DNA of 43,208 nt from Ignisphaera sp. (GTDB lineage Archaea; Thermoproteota; Thermoprotei_A; Sulfolobales; Ignisphaeraceae), in assembly GCA_028275825.1 (NCBI GenBank), contig JAPWTX010000012.1, positions 1-43,208 on the forward strand, given 5' to 3'. Made by a program: the position numbers and the translations under genes. The notes under the pieces are model-generated. The model did not search any database and was not told where the DNA came from. It worked only from the letters and a program-made list of their open reading frames with translations. This document shows positions 9,005-17,883 of the stretch, piece by piece. The first letter of the stretch is position 1, and every line of letters starts with the position of its first letter.

Positions 9005-9784
9005 CTAGTATCTATATTCCATTCCATATCTAGCTATTCTTCTCTCACATAGCAATCCTATCCAGCTGCTCACAACAATGAATATCGCTGTAAATAAGGG
9101 GGTTAGAGTCAGAAGCTGTGTTAAAGGCAAATTGTTAATACCGTATCCTGCTCTAAAAAGCTCTGCAACAATTGTTGCAGGATTTGCCAGAGCTATCCAC
9201 GGGTTTGGGAATATCTTTGGCGGTACTACTGTGCCGAATGTTGTAAGTATTTGTATTATGTTAACCCAAACACCGCTTATGTTTGTAGAGGTCATAAGGT
9301 ATCCTATAAGTGCCCCCATGAGCAGGTAAACTGGTATTGCTAAAAGAGTTGCTAGTGCTATGTATATAGGATTTTGGGGTAGTGCTGCGGTAATGCTGAT
9401 TTTAAGATAAGCTGAGGCTATTGCTATGGAGAGAAAATAGCTTGCAAAGCCTGTGAAAATCACGTCAACAATGGAATTGCTGAGAAGATAATGAAATACA
9501 TTTAGCCCACATTCTCTAAAGAGATCGGTGAGACCGTGATACACATTCCACCTCAGAAATTCTGTTGAAACCCACATAGCCGACATTGCTACAGCCATTG
9601 CATAAACACCTGGTGCAAGTGCGAGTAGAGCTTGTACTCCAAGTCCGCTGAAGAGCACTGTGGGAATGAACATTATTGAAAACCACAGAACTGAGCTAAC
9701 AATTGACGCAACGTAGCTTGTTATATGCATTTTAGCCAGTTGAAACCCTATATAAATTAAGTGAGCTAATCTCCTCATATTCAT
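9005..9784 (-). CDS. ABC-2 type transporter permease (second subunit)
   Basis: 259 residues with about six hydrophobic segments in an ABC-2 permease pattern, including a predicted periplasmic-side re-entrant region around NPWIALANPATIVAELFRAGYG, a motif seen in drug/polysaccharide-type ABC-2 exporters. Its ATG overlaps the previous permease stop by 4 bases. Third gene of an ATPase, permease, permease operon; the two different permeases probably form a heterodimer. Substrate unknown (efflux of a lipid, peptide or drug-like compound are all possible). Confidence 0.82.
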   Translation of the reverse strand: MNMRRLAHLIYIGFQLAKMHITSYVASIVSSVLWFSIMFIPTVLFSGLGVQALLALAPGVYAMAVAMSAMWVSTEFLRWNVYHGLTDLFRECGLNVFHYLLSNSIVDVIFTGFASYFLSIAIASAYLKISITAALPQNPIYIALATLLAIPVYLLMGALIGYLMTSTNISGVWVNIIQILTTFGTVVPPKIFPNPWIALANPATIVAELFRAGYGINNLPLTQLLTLTPLFTAIFIVVSSWIGLLCERRIARYGMEYRY

Positions 9785-10611
9785 CCTCTCCTCACCCTAA
9801 TCTCAGCACTTTTTGACAAAAGTCCAGAGAAAGCTATGTATAGCGTTGTGAAAAATGCTAAGACTGCTCCAAAGGTTAGTAGTACTTGTGAAAACCCCTT
9901 TGAAGCAATCACGTAGAGCACTTTACATGTCTCTGGAACTGGTGTGGTTAGTGCAATGAGCCTGAGGGCTAAGGGAACGAGCTCTACAGGTATGTATATT
10001 CCTGTACCTGCTAAGATCGCAGGTGCTAAGATGTTTGCTATTGTCCACGGCCTTGACACACTAGTGTGAAACGTTAGGGGTATGGCAAAAATAGTTGCAT
10101 AGAGGCCTAATACAACTGAAGTTAGCACTAGGATAGCCTCGACTATGAGAAATTCTGTAAATCCATCAATTCCATTTAAATACAGCAAGAGTGGAGCCAT
10201 ATATACTGTGGCAAGAGGTGTCATGAGTAATGGCCTTAGAATTGCATTGAGAGCTATGTATTTCACAAGACTTGTAGCCTCTAATATCATGGATCCCACC
10301 TCCATGAACCTAAACTCTGTGAATAAAGTCTGCATCACATCATTCACAGTCATTGCTACAACATTTATTATGCCTGTAAGTATGAGAGCAATGCTGTAAG
10401 CAGTTTTCAAATCCATTTCAACACCAAATAAAATGCTCATATTTTTGATAACAGCTGTGGGGCTACTTAGCGTTGCTGGAAGAAAAACAACCCCTAAGGA
10501 AAACGCTAGTGGGAGTATCCAGGAAACTACATAGTCAGGCAAAAATCTCTTGAACCAGGAGATCTCTCTATAGACAATGGCCTTAGCTATGTTCAGCACT
10601 ATACCCACCAC
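9781..10611 (-). CDS. ABC-2 type transporter permease (first subunit)
   Basis: 276 residues, about six hydrophobic segments, with an N-terminal amphipathic stretch (YREISWFKRFLPDY) before the first membrane segment, as usual for ABC-2 permeases. The GTG start at 10611 overlaps the 3' end of the ATPase gene by 29 bases; a second in-frame GTG at 10599 would shorten the overlap. Pairs with the permease encoded at 9005-9784. Confidence 0.82.
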   Translation of the reverse strand: MVGIVLNIAKAIVYREISWFKRFLPDYVVSWILPLAFSLGVVFLPATLSSPTAVIKNMSILFGVEMDLKTAYSIALILTGIINVVAMTVNDVMQTLFTEFRFMEVGSMILEATSLVKYIALNAILRPLLMTPLATVYMAPLLLYLNGIDGFTEFLIVEAILVLTSVVLGLYATIFAIPLTFHTSVSRPWTIANILAPAILAGTGIYIPVELVPLALRLIALTTPVPETCKVLYVIASKGFSQVLLTFGAVLAFFTTLYIAFSGLLSKSAEIRVRRG

Positions 10612-11578
10612 TAACTACAGCTATATAAGCATCTTCAAGTGTGGGTTCTTCAAACACAAAATCAATCATCCTAGCATTCACTAGTCGAAGTGCTTCTAAA
10701 ACACTCTGTATAACCTCTTCTCTACCAGCCTTAGCATAGAATACTATTTTTGAAACCCCACCAAGTTCTTCAACAATCACATTACTTATTCTTACAGAAT
10801 TTGAAATTCTATAGAGAAACTCTTTTGATGCTCCTTCAACCCTAATTACAACTCTATGAAGCAGCCCCAACCTTTGCTTCAAGTCTCGTGGAGTTCCTGA
10901 GGCAACTATCCTCCCACTATTTATTATAGAAATTGATGTTGCTATCTGCTCTATTTCAAACATGTTATGCCCTGTTATAAGTATTGTTCTACCCTCCTTC
11001 GCTAAGTCTCCTATGAGCCTCCTCACCATTTTTGCGCTCTCAACATCTAAACCAAGTGTGGGTTCATCTAGTAGAAGCACACTTGGATTTGTCAAAAGGG
11101 CTTTTGCAATTGAGAGCCTTGCCCTCATACCAAGGCTATAAGCATAGTAAGGCCTATTATGTGCTTCCATGCCCCAGAGGCCCACTAACTCCAAAACATC
11201 TTTTGCTCTCTTCCTAGCATCAGAATATGAGTAGCCCTTTAGCATGGCGTAGAACACCAAGTTTTCAAAACCTGTTAACGATGTGTAGAAACCTTTTGAT
11301 ACATCAAGCACCACACCTATTATCCTTCTCACTTCCTCAGCTTGTGAAACAACATCATAGCCTTCAACATAAGCTATGCCAGAATCTGGTAGAAGAAGCG
11401 TTGCCAGGATCTTAACGAGAGTAGTCTTTCCAGCACCATTAGGCCCTAGAAGAGCGTGTATTTCACCACTATTTGCAGAAAAACTCACCCCTCTAAGAGC
11501 CTCTACAACACGCTTCTTTCTAAACCCCTCTTTACTCACATAAGATTTTCTCACATCCTTCACAACAATACCTCTCAT
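10583..11578 (-). CDS. ABC-2 exporter ATPase (DrrA/CcmA-like)
   Basis: Single ABC domain with Walker A (GPNGAGKTT), Q-loop region, signature YSLGMRARLSIAKALL, Walker B LLLDEPTLGLD and switch His (LITGHNMFEIEQ), followed by a C-terminal extension of about 90 residues common in exporter ATPases. I chose the ATG at 11578: GAGGAG lies six bases upstream of it, while the in-frame ATG at 11602 has no such site. It powers the two ABC-2 permeases downstream and is divergently transcribed from the KaiC-like gene. Confidence 0.9.
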   Translation of the reverse strand: MRGIVVKDVRKSYVSKEGFRKKRVVEALRGVSFSANSGEIHALLGPNGAGKTTLVKILATLLLPDSGIAYVEGYDVVSQAEEVRRIIGVVLDVSKGFYTSLTGFENLVFYAMLKGYSYSDARKRAKDVLELVGLWGMEAHNRPYYAYSLGMRARLSIAKALLTNPSVLLLDEPTLGLDVESAKMVRRLIGDLAKEGRTILITGHNMFEIEQIATSISIINSGRIVASGTPRDLKQRLGLLHRVVIRVEGASKEFLYRISNSVRISNVIVEELGGVSKIVFYAKAGREEVIQSVLEALRLVNARMIDFVFEEPTLEDAYIAVVSGGYSAEHS

Positions 11579-11668
11579 TGCGAACTCCTCTTGCAAAAGC
11601 ATTTTTAATGCAGATTTATAGCATTCTTTATTTAGCAGTCAACAGTTAATATCTTGAAAAGCATAAAC

Positions 11669-11676
11669 TTATAAAT
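11669..11676 (+). promoter_or_regulatory. TATA box for the KaiC-like gene
   Basis: CTTATAAA lies about 25 bases before the ATG at 11697, the right distance for a leaderless transcript. This argues against the upstream ATG at 11682, which would be inside the core promoter. Confidence 0.55.
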
Positions 11677-11696
11677 TATAAATGTGGTGCAAGATT

Positions 11697-12455
11697 ATGT
11701 CACTAACCAAAGACTTTGTAAAAATTTCTGGCGAGTTGTTTGAATATTTGTTTCCAGAGGGTATTCCTAGAAACTCATTTATTATCATAGCTGGCAAAGG
11801 TGGTTCTGGTAAAAGTGTATTTTTAATAAGTATTGTGAAATCTCTACTAAATCGTGGAGAACCTGTACTCTACATGGCCTTAGATGATGATCCCAAGACA
11901 GTTATACAACAGATCTCAGCACTGAACTTCAATGTTGTTGACTATGTTAAGAAGGGTCTATTCTTTATAGTAGATGGTTATAGCTATAGAATTAGAGGTG
12001 AGCATAGGAAAATGCATGTCTCTGTAATTGCTGAGGTAGATCCTCAAAATATGCAACACACCATAAACACTGTAATCACAATACTAGATGAAAACAAGTT
12101 TATTGACAGAGGAGTTTTGGTAATAGACTCCTTAAATGAGTTTCTGAGTCACTACAAGCAGGAGGAGTTAGTTGAGTACGTAAAGGATATGAGGGCAAAC
12201 ATATCCAAAGCGAGGGGGGTTACAATACTTGCATCTCTACACACCTCCACACAAGTAGCTAAAGACATGCTTAACTACGTTGAGCATTGTGTAGATGGTG
12301 TGATAATTGCAAGACGTAGTAGTCTTGCAGAAACTCAGACCTCCTTCAAAATACTTATAAAAAGGATGAAAGGTGTAAGACATCAGCAAGGCTGGGTTCA
12401 CTATGCATTAGATGAGTACAGGGAGCTAAAGATACTTCATAAGGTAACCAAATAA
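11697..12455 (+). CDS. KaiC/RadA-like single-domain RecA-superfamily ATPase
   Basis: 252 residues, one RecA-fold domain of the archaeal KaiC-like type. It opens with LFEYLFPEGIPRNSFIIIAG, the common lead-in of archaeal KaiC-like proteins. Walker A is AGKGGSGKS, Walker B is VLVIDSLNEFL. Where KaiC-like ATPases usually carry the paired catalytic glutamates (SxEExP), this protein has MALDDDP, so the acidic pair is Asp-Asp. Such stand-alone proteins are abundant in archaea and mostly of unknown, presumed regulatory, role. It stands alone here, with the exporter operon diverging on one side and the M50 protease convergent on the other. Confidence 0.85.
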   Translation: MSLTKDFVKISGELFEYLFPEGIPRNSFIIIAGKGGSGKSVFLISIVKSLLNRGEPVLYMALDDDPKTVIQQISALNFNVVDYVKKGLFFIVDGYSYRIRGEHRKMHVSVIAEVDPQNMQHTINTVITILDENKFIDRGVLVIDSLNEFLSHYKQEELVEYVKDMRANISKARGVTILASLHTSTQVAKDMLNYVEHCVDGVIIARRSSLAETQTSFKILIKRMKGVRHQQGWVHYALDEYRELKILHKVTK

Positions 12456-12532
12456 ATATCATCAATCGCTAACTATATACTTACAGATATAAACTCGAAG
12501 AGATGCAGAGAGTCTGTGAACCACCTAAAGGG

Positions 12533-12565
12533 AGCTCCAGCCCTTTAGAGTGAAGAGGAAGTTAG
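12533..12565 (+). repeat. IS605-type end hairpin, orphan copy A (most decayed)
   Basis: Matches the pattern GCC(T/C)..CCCTTTAGAG..G(A)GGAGGTTAG typical of the sequence that follows tnpB in archaeal IS200/IS605 elements. Here the 3' arm has lost most pairing (TGAAGAGGAAGTTAG). No tnpB precedes it; the KaiC-like gene does. Confidence 0.5.
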
Positions 12566-12631
12566 TTCTTCTCTATATTAAAAAGTGAGATTTTCATCTA
12601 TAGCTATTCTGATTTTGAGAATAAGTGAATT

Positions 12632-13201
12632 TTATAGAAACATGTATGTAAGCCACATAGCTATTGCTAATATCAATGTGATGATCCATCTCACTTTACT
12701 TACCCTAAACACCTTAAATCCATCGAGTGGGGGTATTGGGAGAATGTTGAAAAATGCTAGGAAAGCATTCACATATCCTATGACGTAAAAGTAGCTGGAT
12801 ATTCTCGGTATGTGTATTAGTGTTAGTGGTAAGCATATTAATGCTGCAGCAACATTTGTCATGGGACCTGCAATAGCTATGTCAGCTTCTAGTTGTGGTA
12901 TGTATATAGGCATATAAATTTCTACAGCACCTGGAGCAACAAAGACAAAGCTACCCCTAGTTCCAATAGCAAGAAGTAAGGCTAGCAAGAGTCCAGGATA
13001 CCATGCTCTGTAAATAGCGTAAACACCGTGTGATCTAGCAACCCATCTATGTGCAAGCTCATGAAGTAAGAAAGCTGTTATGGTTGCAAAGAGGTATGCT
13101 AGCATCATTTTTACATCTCCTCTAGCAATGTAGTTTATAGAGAAAGCTAAGAATACTACCATGGTTGAGACAAATAAATCAAATAGCTCTCTGAAATCCA
13201 T
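12632..13201 (-). CDS. Site-2-protease-like membrane metalloprotease (peptidase M50)
   Basis: 189 residues, compact polytopic protein. HELAH (residues 47-51) is the zinc-binding HExxH motif inside a membrane segment, and NILPIPPLDG (152-161) is the third-ligand NPxPPxDG motif. Both place it in the M50/S2P family (SREBP-type, intramembrane proteolysis). It lacks a PDZ domain, so it is a minimal version. Substrate unknown. It is convergent with the KaiC-like gene. Confidence 0.88.
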   Translation of the reverse strand: MDFRELFDLFVSTMVVFLAFSINYIARGDVKMMLAYLFATITAFLLHELAHRWVARSHGVYAIYRAWYPGLLLALLLAIGTRGSFVFVAPGAVEIYMPIYIPQLEADIAIAGPMTNVAAALICLPLTLIHIPRISSYFYVIGYVNAFLAFFNILPIPPLDGFKVFRVSKVRWIITLILAIAMWLTYMFL

Positions 13202-13408
13202 TTAAGACACCCTATAGTAGTATCCATGCTTGAGACTTAATCACCACTTCTGAAACCACCCTTCTTAATTAGGTTCTCTCTAGTTATCTATAGATATTTT
13301 ATCCGTTAAATGCCTTTTCATCATATCTCAGTTCCAGGGGTACTCTTCACAACATTTTCCTAGTAAAAGCTTTTATAGTAAAAATGCTAAAAATTGTTTT
13401 GGGTATAA

Positions 13409-14251
13409 ATGTTGCCAACTCCCGAAGAAGCTTTAGATGCTCTTTGGCAGTCATTCATAGCATTGCTGCCAAACATTGTTGCTGCGATTATATGGGTAGC
13501 TCTAGGCATAATTATTGGTGTCATTGTTGGGAAAATTGTTAGTAAGGTTATAGATAAGTATGTTGAAAAGCCTCTCGCTAAAACAGATTTGGGTAAGAGT
13601 ATACAGGCTTTGGGTATAGAGTTGTCGAGTCTTATCGGCGGCCTTGTAATGGCATTTATAATAGCACTATCACTTGTTGTTGCAATAGGTTATATTCCTC
13701 TTGGGGGTGATGGAGGTGCTATGATATACTCTGTAGTGTCTTACATACCCTATCTCATAGGGGGCATTGCGGTGCTCACCCTTGGCATAATTCTATCTAT
13801 ACTGCTCTCAAAGTATATAGGCTCTACTATATCACCAAGTTTAGGTGAGGGATATAAGCACTTGGTGCACTTCATAGAGAACCTGGTGTTGATAGGATTA
13901 ATAGCTGTCATGCTTACAGTTGCATTTACTTTACTAAGGCTTCCCTCGGGAATGGTTTACCCGCTTCTTGTAGGAGTGGTTTCTATAGCTATGGGTGTGA
14001 TAATAGTTGTGGAGACAACTAAAACTATAACGGAAAACAACCCTGACTTTGCTAAGGTTGCTCCATACCTGCAGTTCACAGTCATCCTGGCATTCATATT
14101 AGTGGGTTTAGCAGCTATATTCAGTAGCTATGGCTATGTAGGTGATGTCCTTAAAATGCTTTCACTAGGAATTGCAATAGCCTTTGCAATAGTCCTCATA
14201 CCGGTGGCGTTCTATCTCGTCAAATCAACATTGATGGAGTTGAAAAGATGA
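13409..14251 (+). CDS. Conserved TM-helix (mechanosensitive-channel-like) membrane protein
   Basis: 280 residues with about seven hydrophobic segments. The N-terminus (IIWVALGIIIGVIVGKIVSK, followed by LGKSIQALGIELSSLIGGL) matches the 'conserved TM helix' repeat (PF05552) found beside or within MscS-like small-conductance channels; a second, similar repeat follows at YLIGGIAVLTLGIILSILLSKYIG. No MscS cytoplasmic domain is present, so channel activity is uncertain. A TATA-like TTTTATAG at about 13370-13377 precedes the ATG. Confidence 0.65.
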   Translation: MLPTPEEALDALWQSFIALLPNIVAAIIWVALGIIIGVIVGKIVSKVIDKYVEKPLAKTDLGKSIQALGIELSSLIGGLVMAFIIALSLVVAIGYIPLGGDGGAMIYSVVSYIPYLIGGIAVLTLGIILSILLSKYIGSTISPSLGEGYKHLVHFIENLVLIGLIAVMLTVAFTLLRLPSGMVYPLLVGVVSIAMGVIIVVETTKTITENNPDFAKVAPYLQFTVILAFILVGLAAIFSSYGYVGDVLKMLSLGIAIAFAIVLIPVAFYLVKSTLMELKR

Positions 14252-14293
14252 AAAGCATTTTTACGTCTCACATTCTTAAATATTTTGGTGCAG

Positions 14294-15730
14294 ATGTTGG
14301 AGGATTTACTTCTCTATGCACTTAATGTAGCAAGCGAGCTTGGGGCTGGCTATGCAGAGGCTCGATACCATAAAGTAGATTCGATGGGGTTTATGTCGAG
14401 AAATGGTGTTTTGATTTCTGCTTTTAGTGAGGTCTCTGAAGGTATTGGCATTAGGGTGCTTGTGGAGGGCAGTCTAGGTTTTGCTTCAACTAATATTATA
14501 GACAAGGAGAATATACGCAAAGTTGTGGAGATAGCTGTTTCCAGGGCCAGAGCCCATGCAAAGCTTTTGAAAAAAAGCATAGAGTTCTCTGAAGCTAGGT
14601 TAGGTAGGGCAAGATACATTGTGGTACCTGTTAAAGACTTCGCAAACCTGAGTTTAGAGGATAAGGTGTCTATCCATAGAGAATTTTGGGAGAGAGTGTC
14701 AAAGGGTAGTGTGAGAGAGGCAAAGATTCCTGTTACAACACTTTCATATAATGAGTGGACAGAAGAGAAAATAGTTATGAATACTGATGGTGCGTTCATC
14801 TCTAGTATCGTGCCCAGACTCTCAATACACTATAATATTGTGGTTCACCACCCCCAAAGAGGCTATGCTCAGAGGTTTGAATCTTTTGGTGCTACTGGTG
14901 GTCTTGAGTGGTTGGAGAGATGGAGACTAATAGAATCTGGCGAAGAAGAGGCAAAGACTCTTGAAAAAGTTCTTCTAGAGGGTGTAGAGCCTCCTAGAGA
15001 TCCTGTGCCAGTTATAGTAGGGAGTGAGATAGTGGCTTTAATGGTTCATGAAAGCTGTGGGCATCCTAGTGAAGCTGATAGAATTCTTGGGAGAGAAGCT
15101 GCTCAAGCTGGTAAAAGCTTTATAAAGCCCAATATGCTGGGGCAGAGAATAGGAAATGAATATGCAACTGTAATAGATGATCCTACGATACCAGGTAGCT
15201 ATGGCTTTTACCTCTATGATGATGAGGGTGTTGCCGCAAGGGCTAGGTATCTGTATAAGGAGGGTATTATAAATGAATTTCTGCATAACAGGGCTACGGC
15301 AGGGATCTTTGGTGTTGAAAGCAATGCTGCTGCAAGGGCCATGGATTACGCAAGCGAGCCTATAATAAGAATGGCTAACACTTACCTGAAGCCTGGGAAT
15401 TACAGTTTTGAGGAGTTATTAGAGGGTATAAAGCTAGGGGTTTATATGAAGAGCTACATGGAGTGGAATATAGATGATGAGAGGTGGAGTCAGAGGTATG
15501 TAGGCTTAGAATCATACCTCATAGAAAATGGGGAGCTTACAAAACCTATTAGAAATCCTGTTCTCGAAATCACTACAAAAGCTTTTTATAGCAATATTGA
15601 TGCTGTAGGAAAGGAGTTGAGATTCTATGCAGGTACTTGTGGAAAAGGTGAGCCTTCTCAAGGTGTGCCTGTATGGTTTGGAGGTCCGGATGTTAGGTTG
15701 AAAAGTATTAGGCTGGGGATCGCTCTATGA
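14294..15730 (+). CDS. tldD: TldD-family metalloprotease subunit
   Basis: Member of the TldD/PmbA (U62) family. HESCGH in VMVHESCGHPSEADRI supplies the HExxxH zinc site that marks the catalytic TldD subunit. With its partner TldE it forms a heterodimeric protease that removes short or unfolded peptides; in bacteria the pair matures microcins and processes CcdA. The ATG at 14294 is preferred because it directly follows GGTGCAG and lies about 25 bases after a TTAAATA box; upstream TTG/GTG codons exist. The stop overlaps the partner start as ATGA. Confidence 0.92.
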   Translation: MLEDLLLYALNVASELGAGYAEARYHKVDSMGFMSRNGVLISAFSEVSEGIGIRVLVEGSLGFASTNIIDKENIRKVVEIAVSRARAHAKLLKKSIEFSEARLGRARYIVVPVKDFANLSLEDKVSIHREFWERVSKGSVREAKIPVTTLSYNEWTEEKIVMNTDGAFISSIVPRLSIHYNIVVHHPQRGYAQRFESFGATGGLEWLERWRLIESGEEEAKTLEKVLLEGVEPPRDPVPVIVGSEIVALMVHESCGHPSEADRILGREAAQAGKSFIKPNMLGQRIGNEYATVIDDPTIPGSYGFYLYDDEGVAARARYLYKEGIINEFLHNRATAGIFGVESNAAARAMDYASEPIIRMANTYLKPGNYSFEELLEGIKLGVYMKSYMEWNIDDERWSQRYVGLESYLIENGELTKPIRNPVLEITTKAFYSNIDAVGKELRFYAGTCGKGEPSQGVPVWFGGPDVRLKSIRLGIAL

Positions 15731-17067
15731 GTGATGTAAATCTGGATAACATATCTAGATTTGTAAATGAACTCATAAAGAAAGGTTTTGATGATGTTGC
15801 TGCAAAAGTTGAGGTAGTTGATAGTGTGATGACTAAAATAGCTAATAGTAGTGTAAGTATTGTTCAAAACTGGAAGAGGACTATAGTAGATCTTTATCTA
15901 GCTAAAAACAGAAGAATCTTTGTATTGCATTTTGAGCCTAAGAGTTTTAAAGATTTGCAGAAGCATGTTGACTCAGTAATCTCCTTAGCTGATAGAGTTA
16001 CAGAATCACCTATCTATGCACCTCTGCCAGAGCCTAGCAAGGTTAGGTATGTTGAGGAAGTGATTGATAAGAGGGTTATAGAAGCGGCTAACAACATGAA
16101 CAGTATTGCTGAGAGGGTTATAGAAGCGGCTCATAGAGAGAATATAGAGAGTGTTGCAGGGATGATGCAAGTGGGGTATAATGAGATCATTTTATCATCA
16201 TCGAAAGGAGCTTTATTGGAGGAGAAGAAGACCTTTGTGCAAGGGTATCTGAGAGCTTTTGCACAACCTGATGGTAGTGGTCAGTGGTGCTACACCTCGA
16301 CAACCCTTGACCTCAGCGGCTTGGAATCCATGGCCTTCACAGCTTCGCGCTATGCTGTAGACTCTAGAAATAGGTCTGAGATAGAGCCAGGGGTATACGA
16401 TGTCATATTAAGTCCAATGGTATTTGCAAATCTTCTAGAGTACATAACTTCCATGGCTTCAGCAATGTCTGTGATCATGGGCTGGTCCATGTTTATGAAG
16501 AATAGGCCTGGGGATGTGGTGGCCTCACAACTGTTAACACTTCAAGATGAGCCTAGAAACACAGAGTTACCAAACTTCCGGAGCTTTGATGATGAGGGTG
16601 TGGAGACATGCAATAAGTTGGTGATAGAGGGAGGGGTGCTTAGAACACTGCTTCACAATACCAAGACTGCTAAGTATATGAACACAACCACCACTGCTAA
16701 TGCTGGTTGGATAAATCCAGTGCCATGGAACATAGTTGTGAGACCGGGTTCAGCAACTCTAGATGAAATGGTTTCAGAGGTTAGAAGGGGTTTGTTTATA
16801 ACAAACAACTGGTATACAAGACTTCAGAACTATGTTGAAGGAATGTTTTCTACAGTAGCCAGGGATGCTATATTCTATATAGAGAATGGTAAGATAGTTA
16901 AGCCTGTAACCAAAATCAGAATAGCCGATAAACTAGGAAACATCTTAAAAAATGTAGCTATAGTTGGAAGAGAGCTTTACAACATACAATGGTGGGAAGT
17001 GGGAATACCAATGAAAACCCCCTACATACTAGTAAAAAGTATAAACATATCAAAACACACCATATAA
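15727..17067 (+). CDS. tldE: TldE/PmbA-family protease partner subunit
   Basis: 446 residues; homologous to TldD but without the HExxxH zinc motif, as expected for the TldE/PmbA half. Family features include VAGMMQVGYNEIILSSSKG, PGVYDVILSPMVFANLLEY and FRSFDDEGVETC. It overlaps tldD by four bases, giving a coupled pair. Base use shifts from G/T-rich at the start to A/C-rich in the last 150 bases. Confidence 0.92.
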   Translation: MSDVNLDNISRFVNELIKKGFDDVAAKVEVVDSVMTKIANSSVSIVQNWKRTIVDLYLAKNRRIFVLHFEPKSFKDLQKHVDSVISLADRVTESPIYAPLPEPSKVRYVEEVIDKRVIEAANNMNSIAERVIEAAHRENIESVAGMMQVGYNEIILSSSKGALLEEKKTFVQGYLRAFAQPDGSGQWCYTSTTLDLSGLESMAFTASRYAVDSRNRSEIEPGVYDVILSPMVFANLLEYITSMASAMSVIMGWSMFMKNRPGDVVASQLLTLQDEPRNTELPNFRSFDDEGVETCNKLVIEGGVLRTLLHNTKTAKYMNTTTTANAGWINPVPWNIVVRPGSATLDEMVSEVRRGLFITNNWYTRLQNYVEGMFSTVARDAIFYIENGKIVKPVTKIRIADKLGNILKNVAIVGRELYNIQWWEVGIPMKTPYILVKSINISKHTI

Positions 17068-17182
17068 TTCTTCAATATAGTGAAACCAGAGTAAATTTTT
17101 AACCACAATAGCAATCTAGATGTAGATAAGCTTTGATTTTATTGAGGAAACAAGGTTATTGTAGAATACAGGGTTAATTAAA

Positions 17183-17833
17183 GTGGTTTTCACGATTTTC
17201 GATATTTTTTGGAGAGAATATGATGAATGGTTTGAAAAACATAGAGATCTTTATTTAAGTGAGCTTAGAGCTATTGAATATGCTTCGAGAGGTGTTTCAA
17301 AGCCTTGGCTTGAGGTTGGTGTTGGTAGTGCAAGATTTGCTTATTCTCTTGGTGTTGAATTTGGTGTTGATCCTTCTCGTTCTTTACTTAAATTGGCTTT
17401 TTTGAGAAGTGTAGATGTTGTTGAAGCTGTTGGTGAGTACATACCTTTTGCTAGCAATGTTTTTGGCGGTGTTTTTATGATTGTAACTCTTTGTTTTCTC
17501 GATAATCCTGTGCAGGTTTTTAGAGAGGTTTACAGGGTTTTGAAGAGCGATGGGAGACTTGTTTTGGGGTTTATACCTCTTGATAGTGATTGGGGGAGGT
17601 TTTACAGGGATCTTAAGAAGAAAGGGCATAGATTCTATCAATATGCTAGTTTCTATACAGTAGAACAAGTTGTAGATTTATTAGAGCTAACCAGGTTTGA
17701 ACCAGAACTATATGTATCAACGTTGATAAGGAGCAAACCTAGTGAGTTAGAAGTTTTTGAAGAACCTTATGAAGGTCTTAGGCAGAATGCAGGGTTTGTA
17801 GTTGTTAGAGCTCGTAAGAGAGCTTTGAGATAA
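17183..17833 (+). CDS. SAM-dependent methyltransferase (class I, Methyltransf_11 type)
   Basis: 216 residues. Motif I is WLEVGVGSARFAYSLG, followed by the ribose-binding acidic strand GVDPS, then FGGVFMIVTLCFLDNP and EVYRVLKSDGRLVLGFIP (post-motif III), the standard small-molecule methyltransferase pattern. GTG start; no strong SD seen. Ends 50 bases before the amidohydrolase gene on the same strand, so they may be co-transcribed. Substrate not predictable. Confidence 0.85.
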   Translation: MVFTIFDIFWREYDEWFEKHRDLYLSELRAIEYASRGVSKPWLEVGVGSARFAYSLGVEFGVDPSRSLLKLAFLRSVDVVEAVGEYIPFASNVFGGVFMIVTLCFLDNPVQVFREVYRVLKSDGRLVLGFIPLDSDWGRFYRDLKKKGHRFYQYASFYTVEQVVDLLELTRFEPELYVSTLIRSKPSELEVFEEPYEGLRQNAGFVVVRARKRALR

Positions 17834-17883
17834 TTCCATAGTGTTTCTCTAAAAATTTTAAAACACTGCCTTTAAGATATGGA

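Noticed and set aside
11682-11696. ATG at 11682 as the start of the KaiC-like gene
   Set aside because: It lies within the core promoter; the ATG at 11697 fits TATA spacing and family N-terminus.
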